Below the pieces are notes generated by a model. That model ran no database searches. It had not been told where the DNA came from and was given only the letters and a program-made list of their open reading frames with translations. A stretch of DNA of 64,000 nt, taken from positions 1 through 64,000 of the forward strand of contig JACRNB010000010.1 in NCBI GenBank assembly GCA_016219425.1, in the 5' to 3' direction. This DNA is from Betaproteobacteria bacterium. Its GTDB lineage: Bacteria; Pseudomonadota; Gammaproteobacteria; Burkholderiales; Thiobacillaceae. Shown here piece after piece: positions 1 through 7,791 of the stretch; positions within the stretch are counted from its first letter, which is position 1, and each line of letters starts with the position of its first letter. The translations under genes were made by a program, and so were the position numbers.

Positions 1-49
1 CTTGCAGCCCCAGGGCGGCGGTAAACAGGGTTTCAACAGGCAGGTTCAT
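1..49 (-). CDS. Transposase N-terminus (ISL3-like), partial
   Basis: Only the first 16 codons (MNLPVETLFTAALGLQ) are in the window, starting with ATG at 49. ISL3 transposases commonly open with a similar short LFxxALGL stretch before a zinc-ribbon domain. The GGCTCT-type terminus 90 bp upstream supports the assignment. Too little sequence is present to judge whether the gene is intact. Confidence 0.4.
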   Translation of the reverse strand, partial: MNLPVETLFTAALGLQ

Positions 50-141
50 GGCTGGAATCGCATTCAGGTCGCAACAGCCCACATTGGGCCAGCTTCGTCA
101 CCGTATATGAAGTCAACTTCCACTCGAAACGGCATAGAGCC
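1..141 (-). mobile_element. End of an ISL3-like insertion sequence
   Basis: The outer end reads GGCTCTATGCCGTTTCG on the minus strand, finishing at 141. ISL3-family inverted repeats characteristically begin GGCTCT. Inside it a reading frame starts at 49 and leaves the window. Immediately outside lies a broken Sel1-repeat reading frame, which fits an insertion event. The family call rests on the terminus and 16 residues, so it is tentative. The other end and the target duplication are outside the window. Confidence 0.45.
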
Positions 142-413
142 ACAGCGAGTCATCGCGTTATGGATTGCCGATTGACCAAGAAAAATCTACTGAGTTTTTC
201 AAACAAGCAGCCTTGATCGGGTTGGTTCGCGGTAAGTCTAAATACGGGCAGAGGCTTTACGATGGCATTGGAATAGTTCAAGATAAATGTGAGGGCCTGA
301 AATGGCTCAAACAGGCGTCAGACAATAATGACAAAGAGGCCCAATTTAAGCTTCTCACTGTTAAAGCCCAACCCTGCGCTCCAGAGGACGCGCCGCAAGC
401 GTCTCGCCCCTGA
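141..413 (+). pseudogene. Sel1-repeat protein fragment, truncated by the IS
   Basis: The frame is open from the IS terminus to a stop at 411-413; the first possible start is TTG at 165. The readable part contains Sel1/TPR-like helical repeats (AALIGLVRGKSKYGQRLYDG, then GLKWLKQAS). Sel1 repeats pair short antiparallel helices and usually mediate protein contacts. The N-terminus has been replaced by the IS end. The last 15 or so codons run into an attC-like site, as is common for genes in integron cassettes. The fragment is probably non-functional. Its original partner and role are unknown. Confidence 0.5.
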
Positions 414-420
414 GCTTGAA
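366..420 (+). repeat. attC-like integron recombination site, interrupted
   Basis: It starts with the core-like heptamer GCCCAAC at 366-372. It contains a folding stem GAG(G)ACGC/GCGTCTC with one extrahelical base and ends in GAGCTTGAAC, just where an attC would continue into its GTTRRRY core. That core is missing; the sequence continues directly with a group II intron 5' end. Group IIC-attC introns are known to insert at this position. Confidence 0.55.
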
Positions 421-592
421 CGTGTGCGCCGGGCATGGCGCGTTACTTCATAGGTGAAAGTCCTATGGCCAGGTTTATGCAGAGCCGAAGGCAAGGAGAA
501 GGGCAAGGGCGTCGTCGCGAGGCGGCCCGCTCTCGCCCGTGCTGGCCAACGTGGTGCTGGACGAACTGGATTGGGAACTGGAGGGGCCGTGA
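421..592 (+). mobile_element. Group II intron remnant (class C-attC type)
   Basis: The left part looks like an intron 5' end: a GTGCGCC start at about 424 and a GTGAAAGTCCTATGG segment at 452-466. From 521 a frame encodes GGPLSPVLANVVLDELDWEL and then stops at 590-592. This is the conserved reverse-transcriptase block downstream of the catalytic YADD region's fold in intron-encoded maturases. Most of the ribozyme and the maturase is deleted, and no domain V is visible. The element is dead. Its place at the end of an attC-like site fits class C-attC introns. Confidence 0.6.
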
Positions 593-679
593 GGCTTCTT
601 CCTATCCCGATTGAGCGTCTTGAGCAAGTTGGAGGCACACCCATTTGCAAATCAACTACAATGTAGTTACGCTCTCGGC

Positions 680-958
680 ATGAGCACACTTCACTTCGAG
701 TGGGATGAACGGAAGGCCGCAGCCAATGCGCAGAAGCACGGCGTGAGCTTCGAAGAAGCTAGGTCGGTTTTCGTCGATGAGCGGGCTAGGCTGATAGACG
801 ACCCAGATCACTCAGAGGGTGAAGAGCGCTTTGTTCTTCTTGGTTTGAGCGGTTCGCTACGGTTGCTTGTCGTTTGTCATTGCTACCGAGAAGGTAACGT
901 CATTCGCTTCATTTCTGCTCGCAAGGCAACAACCCAAGAATCCAGGTCTTATCCGTAG
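680..958 (+). CDS. brnT: BrnT family toxin
   Basis: Encodes a 92-residue protein from ATG 680. The opening HFEWDERKAAANAQKHGVSF is the hallmark of BrnT (DUF497), a small RelE-fold ribonuclease that inhibits translation. The conserved ERF segment and the C-terminal ISARKAT stretch are also present, the latter ending in the R-A-T/R motif typical of the family. A longer in-frame extension upstream to 611 has no family similarity and was not used. The cognate antitoxin gene begins 9 bp downstream, so the two form a bicistronic type II toxin-antitoxin module. An attC-like site follows, so this may be an integron cassette. Confidence 0.88.
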   Translation: MSTLHFEWDERKAAANAQKHGVSFEEARSVFVDERARLIDDPDHSEGEERFVLLGLSGSLRLLVVCHCYREGNVIRFISARKATTQESRSYP

Positions 959-967
959 AGGTGTCAC

Positions 968-1177
968 ATGCGCAAAGAGTACGACTTCTCCGCTGCAAGA
1001 AAAAATCCATATGCAGCCCAACTCAAGAAGCAAATCACCATTCGGCTTGATGAAGAGTCAATCACGTACTTCAAGACCATTTCTGAAGACGTTGGCATTC
1101 CATATCAGAGCCTCATCAATTTGTACCTTCGAGACTGTGCAGCGTCGCACCGGAAGCTGAATCTCAACTGGAAGTAA
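968..1177 (+). CDS. brnA: BrnA-like antitoxin (ribbon-helix-helix)
   Basis: A 69-residue protein containing KKQITIRLDEESITYFKTIS followed by GIPYQSLINLYLRDC. This is the ribbon-helix-helix DNA-binding pattern of the BrnA/CopG-like antitoxins (DUF4415 type). It should neutralise the upstream BrnT toxin and repress the operon. Toxin before antitoxin is the usual order for this family. The N-terminal DFSAARKNPYAAQLKK stretch is also typical. The stop lies 20 bp before the attC-like core. Confidence 0.87.
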   Translation: MRKEYDFSAARKNPYAAQLKKQITIRLDEESITYFKTISEDVGIPYQSLINLYLRDCAASHRKLNLNWK

Positions 1178-1191
1178 GCCGTCTGTGGCAC

Positions 1192-1296
1192 GAGACGCCC
1201 AACATGGCGGTCGAGCGGGACAACCCAAATGCGGCGCATTTTGGTTCCCTCCGTGCTTCGCGCTCCGGCTGCCCCTCACCTTTGGTTGGGTCTCTT
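1192..1296 (+). repeat. attC-like site between two toxin-antitoxin cassettes
   Basis: The left core GCCCAAC is at 1197-1203, inside GAGACGCCCAAC. The right core GTTGGGT is at 1285-1291, followed by CTC, so the outer arms can pair. The segments ATGGCGGTCGAGCGGGAC and CCCCTCACCTTTG match the usual inner boxes of attC sites. The roughly 100-bp imperfect palindrome fills the whole gap between BrnA and the next antitoxin. No integrase gene is visible. Confidence 0.6.
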
Positions 1297-1368
1297 GAAG
1301 CTCTTGCATAGCCGCTTGACAGATGTACGCGATGCCGTACGACGACGGCTTCCGTGAAGGAGCAAAAA

Positions 1369-1611
1369 GTGAACACACTAACCGCAAGTGAAGCCCGAGC
1401 TAACCTGTACCGGCTCATTGATCAAACGCTTGAGTCCCATGAACCAATCATGATTTACGGAAAACGCAGCAGCGCTGTGCTGCTTTCTGCTGAAGATTGG
1501 AGTGCTATTCAGGAAACCTTGTACCTATTGGCAGTGCCTGGCATGCGCGAGTCAATCAAGGCTGGCATGGCTGAGCCCCTCACGGAAAGTTCGAAAGCGC
1601 TTGATTGGTGA
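1369..1611 (+). CDS. YefM/Phd family antitoxin
   Basis: Encodes 80 residues beginning VNTLTASEARANLYRLIDQ, the canonical YefM/Phd N-terminus that binds operator DNA; the C-terminal half wraps the toxin. I chose the GTG at 1369 because a strong AAGGAG site lies 7 bp upstream and the family starts here. A GTG at 1354 is in frame but sits before that site. The stop overlaps the toxin start by 4 bp, so translation is probably coupled. Confidence 0.88.
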   Translation: MNTLTASEARANLYRLIDQTLESHEPIMIYGKRSSAVLLSAEDWSAIQETLYLLAVPGMRESIKAGMAEPLTESSKALDW

Positions 1612-1871
1612 ACTGGGAAATTGTTTATGCCAAGCAAGTAATGAAAGATGCAAAGAAGCTTGCTGCAAGCGGCCTTAAACCGAAGGCACAAGAACTGCTC
1701 GCGGTTCTCGCCAACGATCTATTTCAAAATCCACCTCCCTTTGAAACATTGGTTGGTGATCTTTCTGGCTCGCACTCTCGCCGTATCAATATCCAGCATC
1801 GAATGGTGTACCAGGTATTCGTCAAAGAGAAAGCCCTTCGGGTCTTACGCATGTGGACGCACTATGAGTGA
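1608..1871 (+). CDS. YoeB/Txe family toxin (RelE superfamily ribonuclease)
   Basis: An 87-residue protein (VNWEIVYAKQVMKDAKKLAAS...) matching Txe/YoeB ribosome-dependent mRNA interferases. The conserved C-terminal half includes LSGSHSRRINIQHRMVYQV and ends RMWTHYE. The R-RRIN-HR-VY pattern carries the catalytic residues of YoeB, and the terminal His-Tyr are the family's active-site C-terminus. The GTG start overlaps the antitoxin stop (GTGA). It forms a type II toxin-antitoxin pair with the preceding gene. Confidence 0.88.
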   Translation: MNWEIVYAKQVMKDAKKLAASGLKPKAQELLAVLANDLFQNPPPFETLVGDLSGSHSRRINIQHRMVYQVFVKEKALRVLRMWTHYE

Positions 1872-1900
1872 GCAGAGGCCAAACTTGGCGGTCAAGCCGC
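1872..1900 (+). repeat. Truncated attC-like left end
   Basis: Just after the toxin stop the sequence reads GGCCAAACTTGGCGGTCAAGCCG. This resembles the left half of an attC (core plus inner box) with one core mismatch. No matching right core was found in the following 300 bp, so the site appears to be half lost. The gap on to 2106 shows no gene that I can support. Confidence 0.3.
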
Positions 1901-2106
1901 CGAAAAGGCCCGAACGATGGAAGACATCCATTCGTTTTCGCGGACGCCACGCATAACTCCCCGCCCCGGAAGCTTGGCGGACTTTGGAAGACTTTGGAAT
2001 TGTCGGTGGCAAAATACCCCCGCCGGTCCATTTTTAGCTACGCCGAAACGCTGCAAACGCGCTTTCGCTATCGACGACCAAAGGGCGCATCGAAAAACCC
2101 CGGATT

Positions 2107-2177
2107 CGTCATTCCCGCGGATGCGGGAATCCAGTGAAATCAACAACCTGGATTCCCGCATCCGCGGGAATGACGGG
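2107..2177. repeat. Palindromic repeat element, copy 1
   Basis: Two facing copies of a GTCATTCCCGCGNANGCGGG-type unit (2107-2134 and 2149-2177), each itself a hairpin, are separated by 14 bp. A second element of the same family lies at 60782-60881. This is REP/BIME-like intergenic DNA. Here it sits beyond the 3' end of argH and may stabilise or end its transcript. Confidence 0.75.
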
Positions 2178-2209
2178 TTTTTCGAGGCGCCCCAAAGCCC
2201 AACCCGCTC

Positions 2210-3649
2210 CTAGCCGGCGAGTCCTCCGCCCAACTTCCCCCGCACCCGCACAATTGCCGCCCGCACCTGGGCCGGGGCCGTACCGCCGATGTGGTCGCGC
2301 GCAGCGAGTGAGCCTTCCAGGGTGAGCACCTCGTACACGTCCGCGCCCGTCAGGGCGGAGAAGCCGCGTAGCTCTTCCAGGCTCAGGTCCGCCAGATCGC
2401 ACCCCTTGATCTCCGCCGCGCGCACGGCGCGGGCCACGGCCTCGTGCGCCTCGCGGAAGGGCAGGCCTTTCTTCACCAGGTAATCCGCCAGGTCGGTGGC
2501 GGTGGCGTAGCCCTCGATGGCGGCTTGGCGCATGCGTTCCGCCCGCACCTTCACATGGAACACCCGTGCGCCGGTCTGCGCGTCCACATGGCTGCCCATC
2601 ATGTCGGCAAAGATCGCCAGGGCGTCCGCCAGGGTATCCACCGCGTCGAACAGCGGTTCCTTGTCTTCCTGGTTGTCCTTGTTGTACGCCAGCGGCTGGC
2701 CCTTCATCAGGGTGAGCAGGGCGATCAGGTGGCCGTTCATGCGCCCGGTCTTGCCCCGCAGAAGCTCCGGCACGTCCGGGTTTTTCTTCTGCGGCATGAT
2801 CGAGGAGCCGGTGCAGAAGCGGTCGGCCAGGTCGATGAAGCCGAAGCGCGGCGTCATCCACAGCACCAGCTCTTCGGACATGCGCGAGAGGTGGGTCATG
2901 ATCAATGCGCCCGCAGCCAGGAATTCGATGGCGAAGTCACGGTCGGACACGGCGTCGAGCGAGTTCTCGCACACGCCGTCAAAACCCAGCAGTTCCGCCA
3001 CATATTCGCGCTGGATCGGGTAGCTGGTGCCGGCCAGGGCCGCCGCGCCCAGGGGCAGGCGGTTGACGCGCCGGCGGCAGTCGGCCAGACGGTCGGCGTC
3101 GCGCGCGAACATCTCCTGCCAGGCCATGAGGTGGTGGCCGAAGGTGACGGGCTGCGCCGCCTGGAGATGGGTGAAACCCGGCATCACCGTTTCCGCATGC
3201 TGTTCGGCCAGGTCAACGAGGCTGACGCGCGCGGCGCGCAGCAGGGTTTGCAGGCGGTCGATGGCGTCGCGCAGCCACAGGCGCACGTCGGTGGCTACCT
3301 GGTCGTTGCGCGAGCGACCCGTGTGCAGGCGCTTGCCCGCATCGCCCACCTTTTTGGTGAGGGCGCGCTCGATGTTGAAATGGATGTCCTCATCGTCCAG
3401 GTTCCACTGAAAGCGCCCCGCCTCGAAGTCCGCCAGGATCTCGCCCAGACCGCGACGGATATCGGCCAGATCCTGGTCCGTGAGGATGCCGACCCGGTGC
3501 AGCATGGCGGCGTGGGCGAGGGAGCCCTGGATATCGAACGGCGCAAGCCGCCAGTCGAAGGGGATGGAGGCGGTGAAACGCTTGACGCGCTCGTCCACCG
3601 GCTCGGAAAAACGGCCCGACCATGCGGCGGGGGTTTCGCTGGGGTTCAT
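2210..3649 (-). CDS. argH: Argininosuccinate lyase
   Basis: A 479-residue cytoplasmic enzyme that splits argininosuccinate into arginine and fumarate, the last step of arginine synthesis. The N-terminus [20 protein letters not shown], the [13 protein letters not shown] block and the signature [20 protein letters not shown], the mobile loop with the catalytic serine, are all intact. Length fits the family. It is divergent from the histidine kinase gene 38 bp away. The argH-algZ-algR-hemC order is well known in beta- and gammaproteobacteria. Confidence 0.97.
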   Translation of the reverse strand: MNPSETPAAWSGRFSEPVDERVKRFTASIPFDWRLAPFDIQGSLAHAAMLHRVGILTDQDLADIRRGLGEILADFEAGRFQWNLDDEDIHFNIERALTKKVGDAGKRLHTGRSRNDQVATDVRLWLRDAIDRLQTLLRAARVSLVDLAEQHAETVMPGFTHLQAAQPVTFGHHLMAWQEMFARDADRLADCRRRVNRLPLGAAALAGTSYPIQREYVAELLGFDGVCENSLDAVSDRDFAIEFLAAGALIMTHLSRMSEELVLWMTPRFGFIDLADRFCTGSSIMPQKKNPDVPELLRGKTGRMNGHLIALLTLMKGQPLAYNKDNQEDKEPLFDAVDTLADALAIFADMMGSHVDAQTGARVFHVKVRAERMRQAAIEGYATATDLADYLVKKGLPFREAHEAVARAVRAAEIKGCDLADLSLEELRGFSALTGADVYEVLTLEGSLAARDHIGGTAPAQVRAAIVRVRGKLGGGLAG

Positions 3650-3687
3650 GTGGTAGTTTTCACGCTGGAGAGATGACTGGGCGGATT

Positions 3688-4710
3688 ATGACAAAGGACA
3701 CGGCATTCCCCGACTTCCGCAACACGGGAGTCCTCCTGCGCGTCGTGATCACGGTGCAGGTTCTGTTTTTCGCGCTGGCCCTGGTCCAGGCCCACGCACT
3801 GGATGGCGCCGTGCAGGGCTTCGTGGAATTGGCCGCCTACCTCCAGATCCCCCTGCTTTTCATCCTGCTGCTGCTGTTCCTGCTGACCCCCATGATGGCC
3901 GCTTTCCAGATCGGGCAGGCGCGCGCCCTGACCCTGTTGATCTGTGCAGGGGTGGCCGGTTTTTGGCACTTGTTCATGGACATGAGCTACCCCGATACCG
4001 GCATCGGCAGTCTGCCTCGCACGTTGGCGCTTTCCCTGGGGGCGGCCTGGGTGATCCTGGCGGGGCTGGACGGGCGCGCGCGGCGGCTTTCTCCCGCGCT
4101 GGCCGAGGCGCGGCTGCAAGCCCTCACCTCCCGCATCCGCCCCCATTTCCTGTTCAACGCCCTCAACAGCGTGCTGTCCCTGATCCGCAGCGACCCGAAA
4201 AAGGCGGAAACCGCGCTGGAAAACCTGGCGGAACTGCAACGCGCCCTGCTCTCGGAAAACCGCGAGCTTTCCACCCTGCGCCGCGAGATGGAGCTGGCGC
4301 GGGCCTATCTCGATCTGGAAACCCTGCGTCTGGGCGAACGGCTGCAAGTGGACTGGCGCGCGGAAAACGCCCCAGCCGACGCCCTGATGCCCGCCCTGAT
4401 CCTGCAACCCCTGCTGGAAAACGCCGTCTGCCACGGCATCGAGCCCCTGCCGGAAGGCGGGCGCATCAGTGTGGACATCTTCACGCGCAAGGGCGCGCTG
4501 ACCCTGGTGGTGAAAAACCCCTGCCCCGCCATCCCCCTGCCCCTCGCCACCGGACGCGAGGGCAACCGCATGGCCCTGTCCAACATTCGCGAACGGCTGG
4601 CGCTCCATTTCGACGCCCAGGCTCGCATCTCCATCCACCAACCGGCGGGGGTCTTCACCGTGCAGGTGGTCATGCCCTTGCGCACCGGTTCCCGTGGGCA
4701 ACACGCTTAG
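3688..4710 (+). CDS. Sensor histidine kinase, LytS/AlgZ type
   Basis: About 340 residues. Four hydrophobic segments in the first 130 or so residues form the membrane domain. The His_kinase block then carries RIRPHFLFNALNSVLSLIR with the phosphoacceptor His, followed by an ATPase domain with LQPLLENAVCHGIEP (N-box) and a glycine-rich NIRERL region. The start is uncertain: ATG 3688 fits the family's PDFRN opening; ATG 3673 is an alternative but its GGAG lies too close. The partner regulator overlaps by 17 bp. In pseudomonads the equivalent AlgZ/FimS controls alginate and type IV pili; the targets here are unknown. Confidence 0.9.
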   Translation: MTKDTAFPDFRNTGVLLRVVITVQVLFFALALVQAHALDGAVQGFVELAAYLQIPLLFILLLLFLLTPMMAAFQIGQARALTLLICAGVAGFWHLFMDMSYPDTGIGSLPRTLALSLGAAWVILAGLDGRARRLSPALAEARLQALTSRIRPHFLFNALNSVLSLIRSDPKKAETALENLAELQRALLSENRELSTLRREMELARAYLDLETLRLGERLQVDWRAENAPADALMPALILQPLLENAVCHGIEPLPEGGRISVDIFTRKGALTLVVKNPCPAIPLPLATGREGNRMALSNIRERLALHFDAQARISIHQPAGVFTVQVVMPLRTGSRGQHA

Positions 4711-5416
4711 CGTCCTCCTCGCCGACGACGAGCCGCTGGCGCGGGCGCGTTTGAAGAGCCTGCTCGCCGATCTCGCGCCGGAACTGAAGGTGAACGTGGC
4801 GGCGGAAGCGGGCAGCGGGGAAGAGGTGCTCGCGGCCCTGGCCGGCGTCCATGCCGATGTCATCCTGCTCGACATCCAGATGCCGGGCATGAACGGTCTC
4901 GACATCGCCCAACGCCTGGCCGCTCTGCCCCAGACCCCTGCCGTCATCTTCGTCACCGCGTTCGAGGGCCACGCCCTGCGCGCCTTCGACCTGCGCGCGG
5001 TGGATTACCTGTTGAAGCCGGTGCGGCTGGAGCGCCTGCGCGAGGCGCTGTCGCGCATCTCGCCGCGCCCGCCCCAGGGCCGCACCCACTTCGCCGCCCA
5101 GGAACCGGGTCGGGTCTGGCATGTGCCGGTGGAAGAAGTGCTCTACCTGCGCGCGGAGCTGCGCTACGTCACCGCCCGCACGCGGGAACGGGAATACCTG
5201 CTGGATGATTCCCTGATTCGCCTGGAGGAAGAATTGAGCGGCTCCTTCCTGCGTATCCACCGCAACTGCCTGGTGGCGCACCGGCACCTGCTGGGCTTCC
5301 GGCGCGTATCGGCAGAGGCGGAAGGACACTGGGAAGCGGTGCTGAAGGATTGGCCCGAGACCCTGCCGGTGTCGCGCCGGCAGATTCATGTGATCCGGGA
5401 ATTTCGGGGTGGTTGA
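4694..5416 (+). CDS. LytTR response regulator, AlgR type
   Basis: A 240-residue protein with a GTG start inside the kinase 3' end, so probably translationally coupled. The receiver domain has LADDEPLARARL, the phosphoacceptor aspartate in VILLDIQMPGMNG and the YLLKPV lysine. The C-terminal LytTR DNA-binding domain runs from about residue 135 (VWHVPVEEVLYLRAELRY ... RIHRNCLVAHRHLLGF). It is the partner of the preceding kinase. Position next to hemC matches algR of pseudomonads. Confidence 0.93.
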   Translation: MGNTLSVLLADDEPLARARLKSLLADLAPELKVNVAAEAGSGEEVLAALAGVHADVILLDIQMPGMNGLDIAQRLAALPQTPAVIFVTAFEGHALRAFDLRAVDYLLKPVRLERLREALSRISPRPPQGRTHFAAQEPGRVWHVPVEEVLYLRAELRYVTARTREREYLLDDSLIRLEEELSGSFLRIHRNCLVAHRHLLGFRRVSAEAEGHWEAVLKDWPETLPVSRRQIHVIREFRGG

Positions 5417-5524
5417 TCGCCCGGCGCAGCCGGGTTCCTACGAAAATCGCGGGGCTGCGCCGGGAGTTCATCGCCCGACGCAACGCCAGCCACCCCCTGT
5501 AGGAGCCCGGCTGCGCCGGGCGAT
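5415..5524. repeat. Paired palindromic repeats (CCCGGCTGCGCCGGG type)
   Basis: Copies of ATCGCCCGGCGCAGCCGGG and its complement, each ending in CTCCTAC or GTAGGAGC, lie at 5415-5443 and 5498-5524 in opposite orientation. A degenerate unit lies between them. The same family recurs at 10075-10150. It is REP-like and fills the gap between the converging regulator and thioredoxin-like genes, so it may serve as a bidirectional terminator or mRNA-stabilising structure. Confidence 0.75.
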
Positions 5525-5541
5525 GGACGCGTCGCAGACGC

Positions 5542-6018
5542 CTACTTGCGCACCACGGCCAGGCCGGCGTCGATCAGTTCATCCAGATACGCGCCGTAGT
5601 AATCCACCGTGGTAAGACCGACGAGCGGTTTGCCCAGAGGGGCGCCATCGGCGTCAAAGGCCATGATGGTGGGCACGAAGTTGACCCCATAGGTCTTGGC
5701 AAACTGCTTCTGGGTCACGGCGCGCCCCTGGAAATCCTTCATGGAATAGGCGTTGGAGAGGATCACCTTGCGCGTCACCATCTTGGCCTGGTAGTCCGCA
5801 TTGCGGCTCATGGGGATCAGGAACTCATCGAGCACCTTGAGGCAATAGGCGCAACGCTCGCCCGAAAACATCACCAGCACCACGCCGCGTTTCTCCCGCG
5901 CCAGGACCGCATCCCGAGTCAAATCCTGCGCCATGGGCACGCCTTCCTCGCTCCAGGCCGGCTGCACCCCCCATGCTAGAATCGCCAGCGCTAACGTAAC
6001 TACCTGTTTCATCGTCAC
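5542..6018 (-). CDS. Periplasmic thioredoxin-like protein
   Basis: A 158-residue protein with a signal peptide ([21 protein letters not shown], cleavage after about residue 23). The thioredoxin-like fold has the redox motif CAYC at [10 protein letters not shown] and the cis-proline in [13 protein letters not shown]. The family (thioredoxin-related proteins, SoxW-like) reduces or handles periplasmic disulfides; the substrate cannot be inferred. It lies opposite to and between algR and hemC. ATG at 6018 or 6012 are both possible starts. Confidence 0.85.
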   Translation of the reverse strand: MTMKQVVTLALAILAWGVQPAWSEEGVPMAQDLTRDAVLAREKRGVVLVMFSGERCAYCLKVLDEFLIPMSRNADYQAKMVTRKVILSNAYSMKDFQGRAVTQKQFAKTYGVNFVPTIMAFDADGAPLGKPLVGLTTVDYYGAYLDELIDAGLAVVRK

Positions 6019-6094
6019 TTTTCCTCAATTCCGAGGCATTTTAGTGGCGCGGGCAGGTCTTCCCAATAGTTCGTCTGACCCGTTCATCCCCACC

Positions 6095-7024
6095 ATGTCC
6101 CAGAAAATCATCATCGCCACCCGTGAAAGCCCCCTGGCCCTGTGGCAGGCGGAGCACGTCAAGGCGCGCCTCGAAGCCCTGCACCCCGGCCTCACCGTGG
6201 AACTCCTGGGCATGACCACCCAGGGCGACCAGATCCTCGACTCCCCCCTCTCCCGCATCGGCGGCAAGGGCCTGTTCGTGAAGGAACTGGAAGTGGCCAT
6301 GATGGAAGGTCGCGCTGACCTGGCGGTGCACTCCATCAAGGACGTGCCCATGGACCTGCCGGAAGGCTTCGAGCTCACCGCCATCGGCGAACGCGAAGAC
6401 CCGCGCGACGCCCTCGTCTCCAACCAGTACGCCCGTTTGGCCGACCTGCCCGCCGGCGCCAAGGTGGGCACCTCCAGCCTGCGCCGCCACGCCCAGTTGC
6501 GCGCCCGCTTCCCCCATCTGGTCATCGACACCCTGCGCGGCAACGTCAACACCCGCCTGCGCAAGCTGGACGAAGGCCAGTACGACGCCATCCTCCTGGC
6601 CGCCGCCGGTTTGAAGCGCCTGGGTTTTGGCGCGCGTATCCGCGTCGAACTGGAGCCGGAGGAAAGCCTGCCCGCCGTGGGCCAGGGCGCGTTGGGCATC
6701 GAAATCCGTTGCGGGCGTCCCGAACTGGCCGCCCTGCTGGCCCCCCTCAATCACCCCGAAACCGCCGCCTGCGTGCGCGCCGAACGCGCCATGAGCCGCC
6801 TGCTGCAAGGCGGTTGCCAGGCCCCCATCGGCGGATTTGCGGTACTGCGGGGCGACCAGATCACCCTGCGCGCCTTCGTCGCCGACCTGGAGGGCAAGCG
6901 CTTCTACCGCACCGAGGTGGAAGGCTCCCCCGCCGACCCGGAGGCCGTGGGCCATGCCGCCGCGCACGACCTGATCCGCCAGGGCGCCGACCGTCTGCTG
7001 GCCGAGATCATCCACCGGGGATGA
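6095..7024 (+). CDS. hemC: Porphobilinogen deaminase (hydroxymethylbilane synthase)
   Basis: A 309-residue cytosolic enzyme that polymerises four porphobilinogens into hydroxymethylbilane for tetrapyrrole synthesis. The start [20 protein letters not shown] is canonical. The binding block [12 protein letters not shown] is present, and the [14 protein letters not shown] segment carries the cysteine that holds the dipyrromethane cofactor. The in-frame extension upstream of 6095 overlaps the divergent gene and was rejected. It overlaps hemD by 4 bp (ATGA), the first link of a hemC-D-X-Y operon. Confidence 0.97.
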   Translation: MSQKIIIATRESPLALWQAEHVKARLEALHPGLTVELLGMTTQGDQILDSPLSRIGGKGLFVKELEVAMMEGRADLAVHSIKDVPMDLPEGFELTAIGEREDPRDALVSNQYARLADLPAGAKVGTSSLRRHAQLRARFPHLVIDTLRGNVNTRLRKLDEGQYDAILLAAAGLKRLGFGARIRVELEPEESLPAVGQGALGIEIRCGRPELAALLAPLNHPETAACVRAERAMSRLLQGGCQAPIGGFAVLRGDQITLRAFVADLEGKRFYRTEVEGSPADPEAVGHAAAHDLIRQGADRLLAEIIHRG

Positions 7025-7791
7025 GTCCCCAAGTAGCGCTGGCCGGCCTCGGCATCCTCGTCACCCGTCCCGCCGCGCAGTCGGCGGGACTGATGCGCCG
7101 GCTCGCCGATCTGGGCGCAGAACCGCTCCTGTTCCCCGCCCTCGCCATCCTCCCCCCCGCCGACCCGGCGGCCCTGGCCCGCACCCTGGCGCATCTGGAT
7201 CGTTACGATCTTGCCCTTTTCATCAGCCCCAACGCCGTGGAGCGCGGCCTCGCCGCCGTGGCGGACTGGCCCGCAGGCCTGAAGCTGGCCGCCGTGGGGC
7301 AGGGGACCGCCGCCTGCCTGGGGCGCGCCGGGTTTACCGAGGTGCTGCACCCCGCCGCCGAGGCCGACAGCGAACATCTGCTGGCCCTGCCCGAACTGGC
7401 CGACATGCAGGGGCGGCGCGTGCTGATCTTTCGCGGCGAGGGCGGGCGCGAGTTCCTGGCCGAAACCCTGATCGCCCGTGGCGCGCAGGCGGATTACGCC
7501 GAGTGCTACCGGCGCGGCCTGCCGCCGGACGCCGACCCCGCGCCCCTGCTCGCCGCCTGCGCCCAGGGCCGCCTGCATGCCGTCACCGTCTTCAGCGCCG
7601 AGACCCTGGACAACCTGTACACCCTGGCAGGGGCGGAAGGGGCGCAAACCCTGCGCGCCCTGCCCCTGTTCGCCCCGCACCCGCGTATTGCCGACCGCGC
7701 CCGCGCCCTGGGCGTGTGCGAGGCCATCGCCACCGCGCCCGGCGAGGACGGCCTGATTGCGGGGCTTGTGGAATACTTCGGCCATGCCTGA
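7021..7791 (+). CDS. hemD: Uroporphyrinogen-III synthase
   Basis: A 256-residue enzyme that cyclises hydroxymethylbilane with inversion of ring D. The sequence is divergent, as is normal for HemD, but has the expected [20 protein letters not shown] start, the [10 protein letters not shown] segment and the C-terminal [14 protein letters not shown] block. ATG 7021 overlaps the hemC stop. The end overlaps hemX. A long in-frame extension upstream is only the antisense-like reading of hemC and is not part of the gene. Confidence 0.93.
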   Translation: MSPQVALAGLGILVTRPAAQSAGLMRRLADLGAEPLLFPALAILPPADPAALARTLAHLDRYDLALFISPNAVERGLAAVADWPAGLKLAAVGQGTAACLGRAGFTEVLHPAAEADSEHLLALPELADMQGRRVLIFRGEGGREFLAETLIARGAQADYAECYRRGLPPDADPAPLLAACAQGRLHAVTVFSAETLDNLYTLAGAEGAQTLRALPLFAPHPRIADRARALGVCEAIATAPGEDGLIAGLVEYFGHA

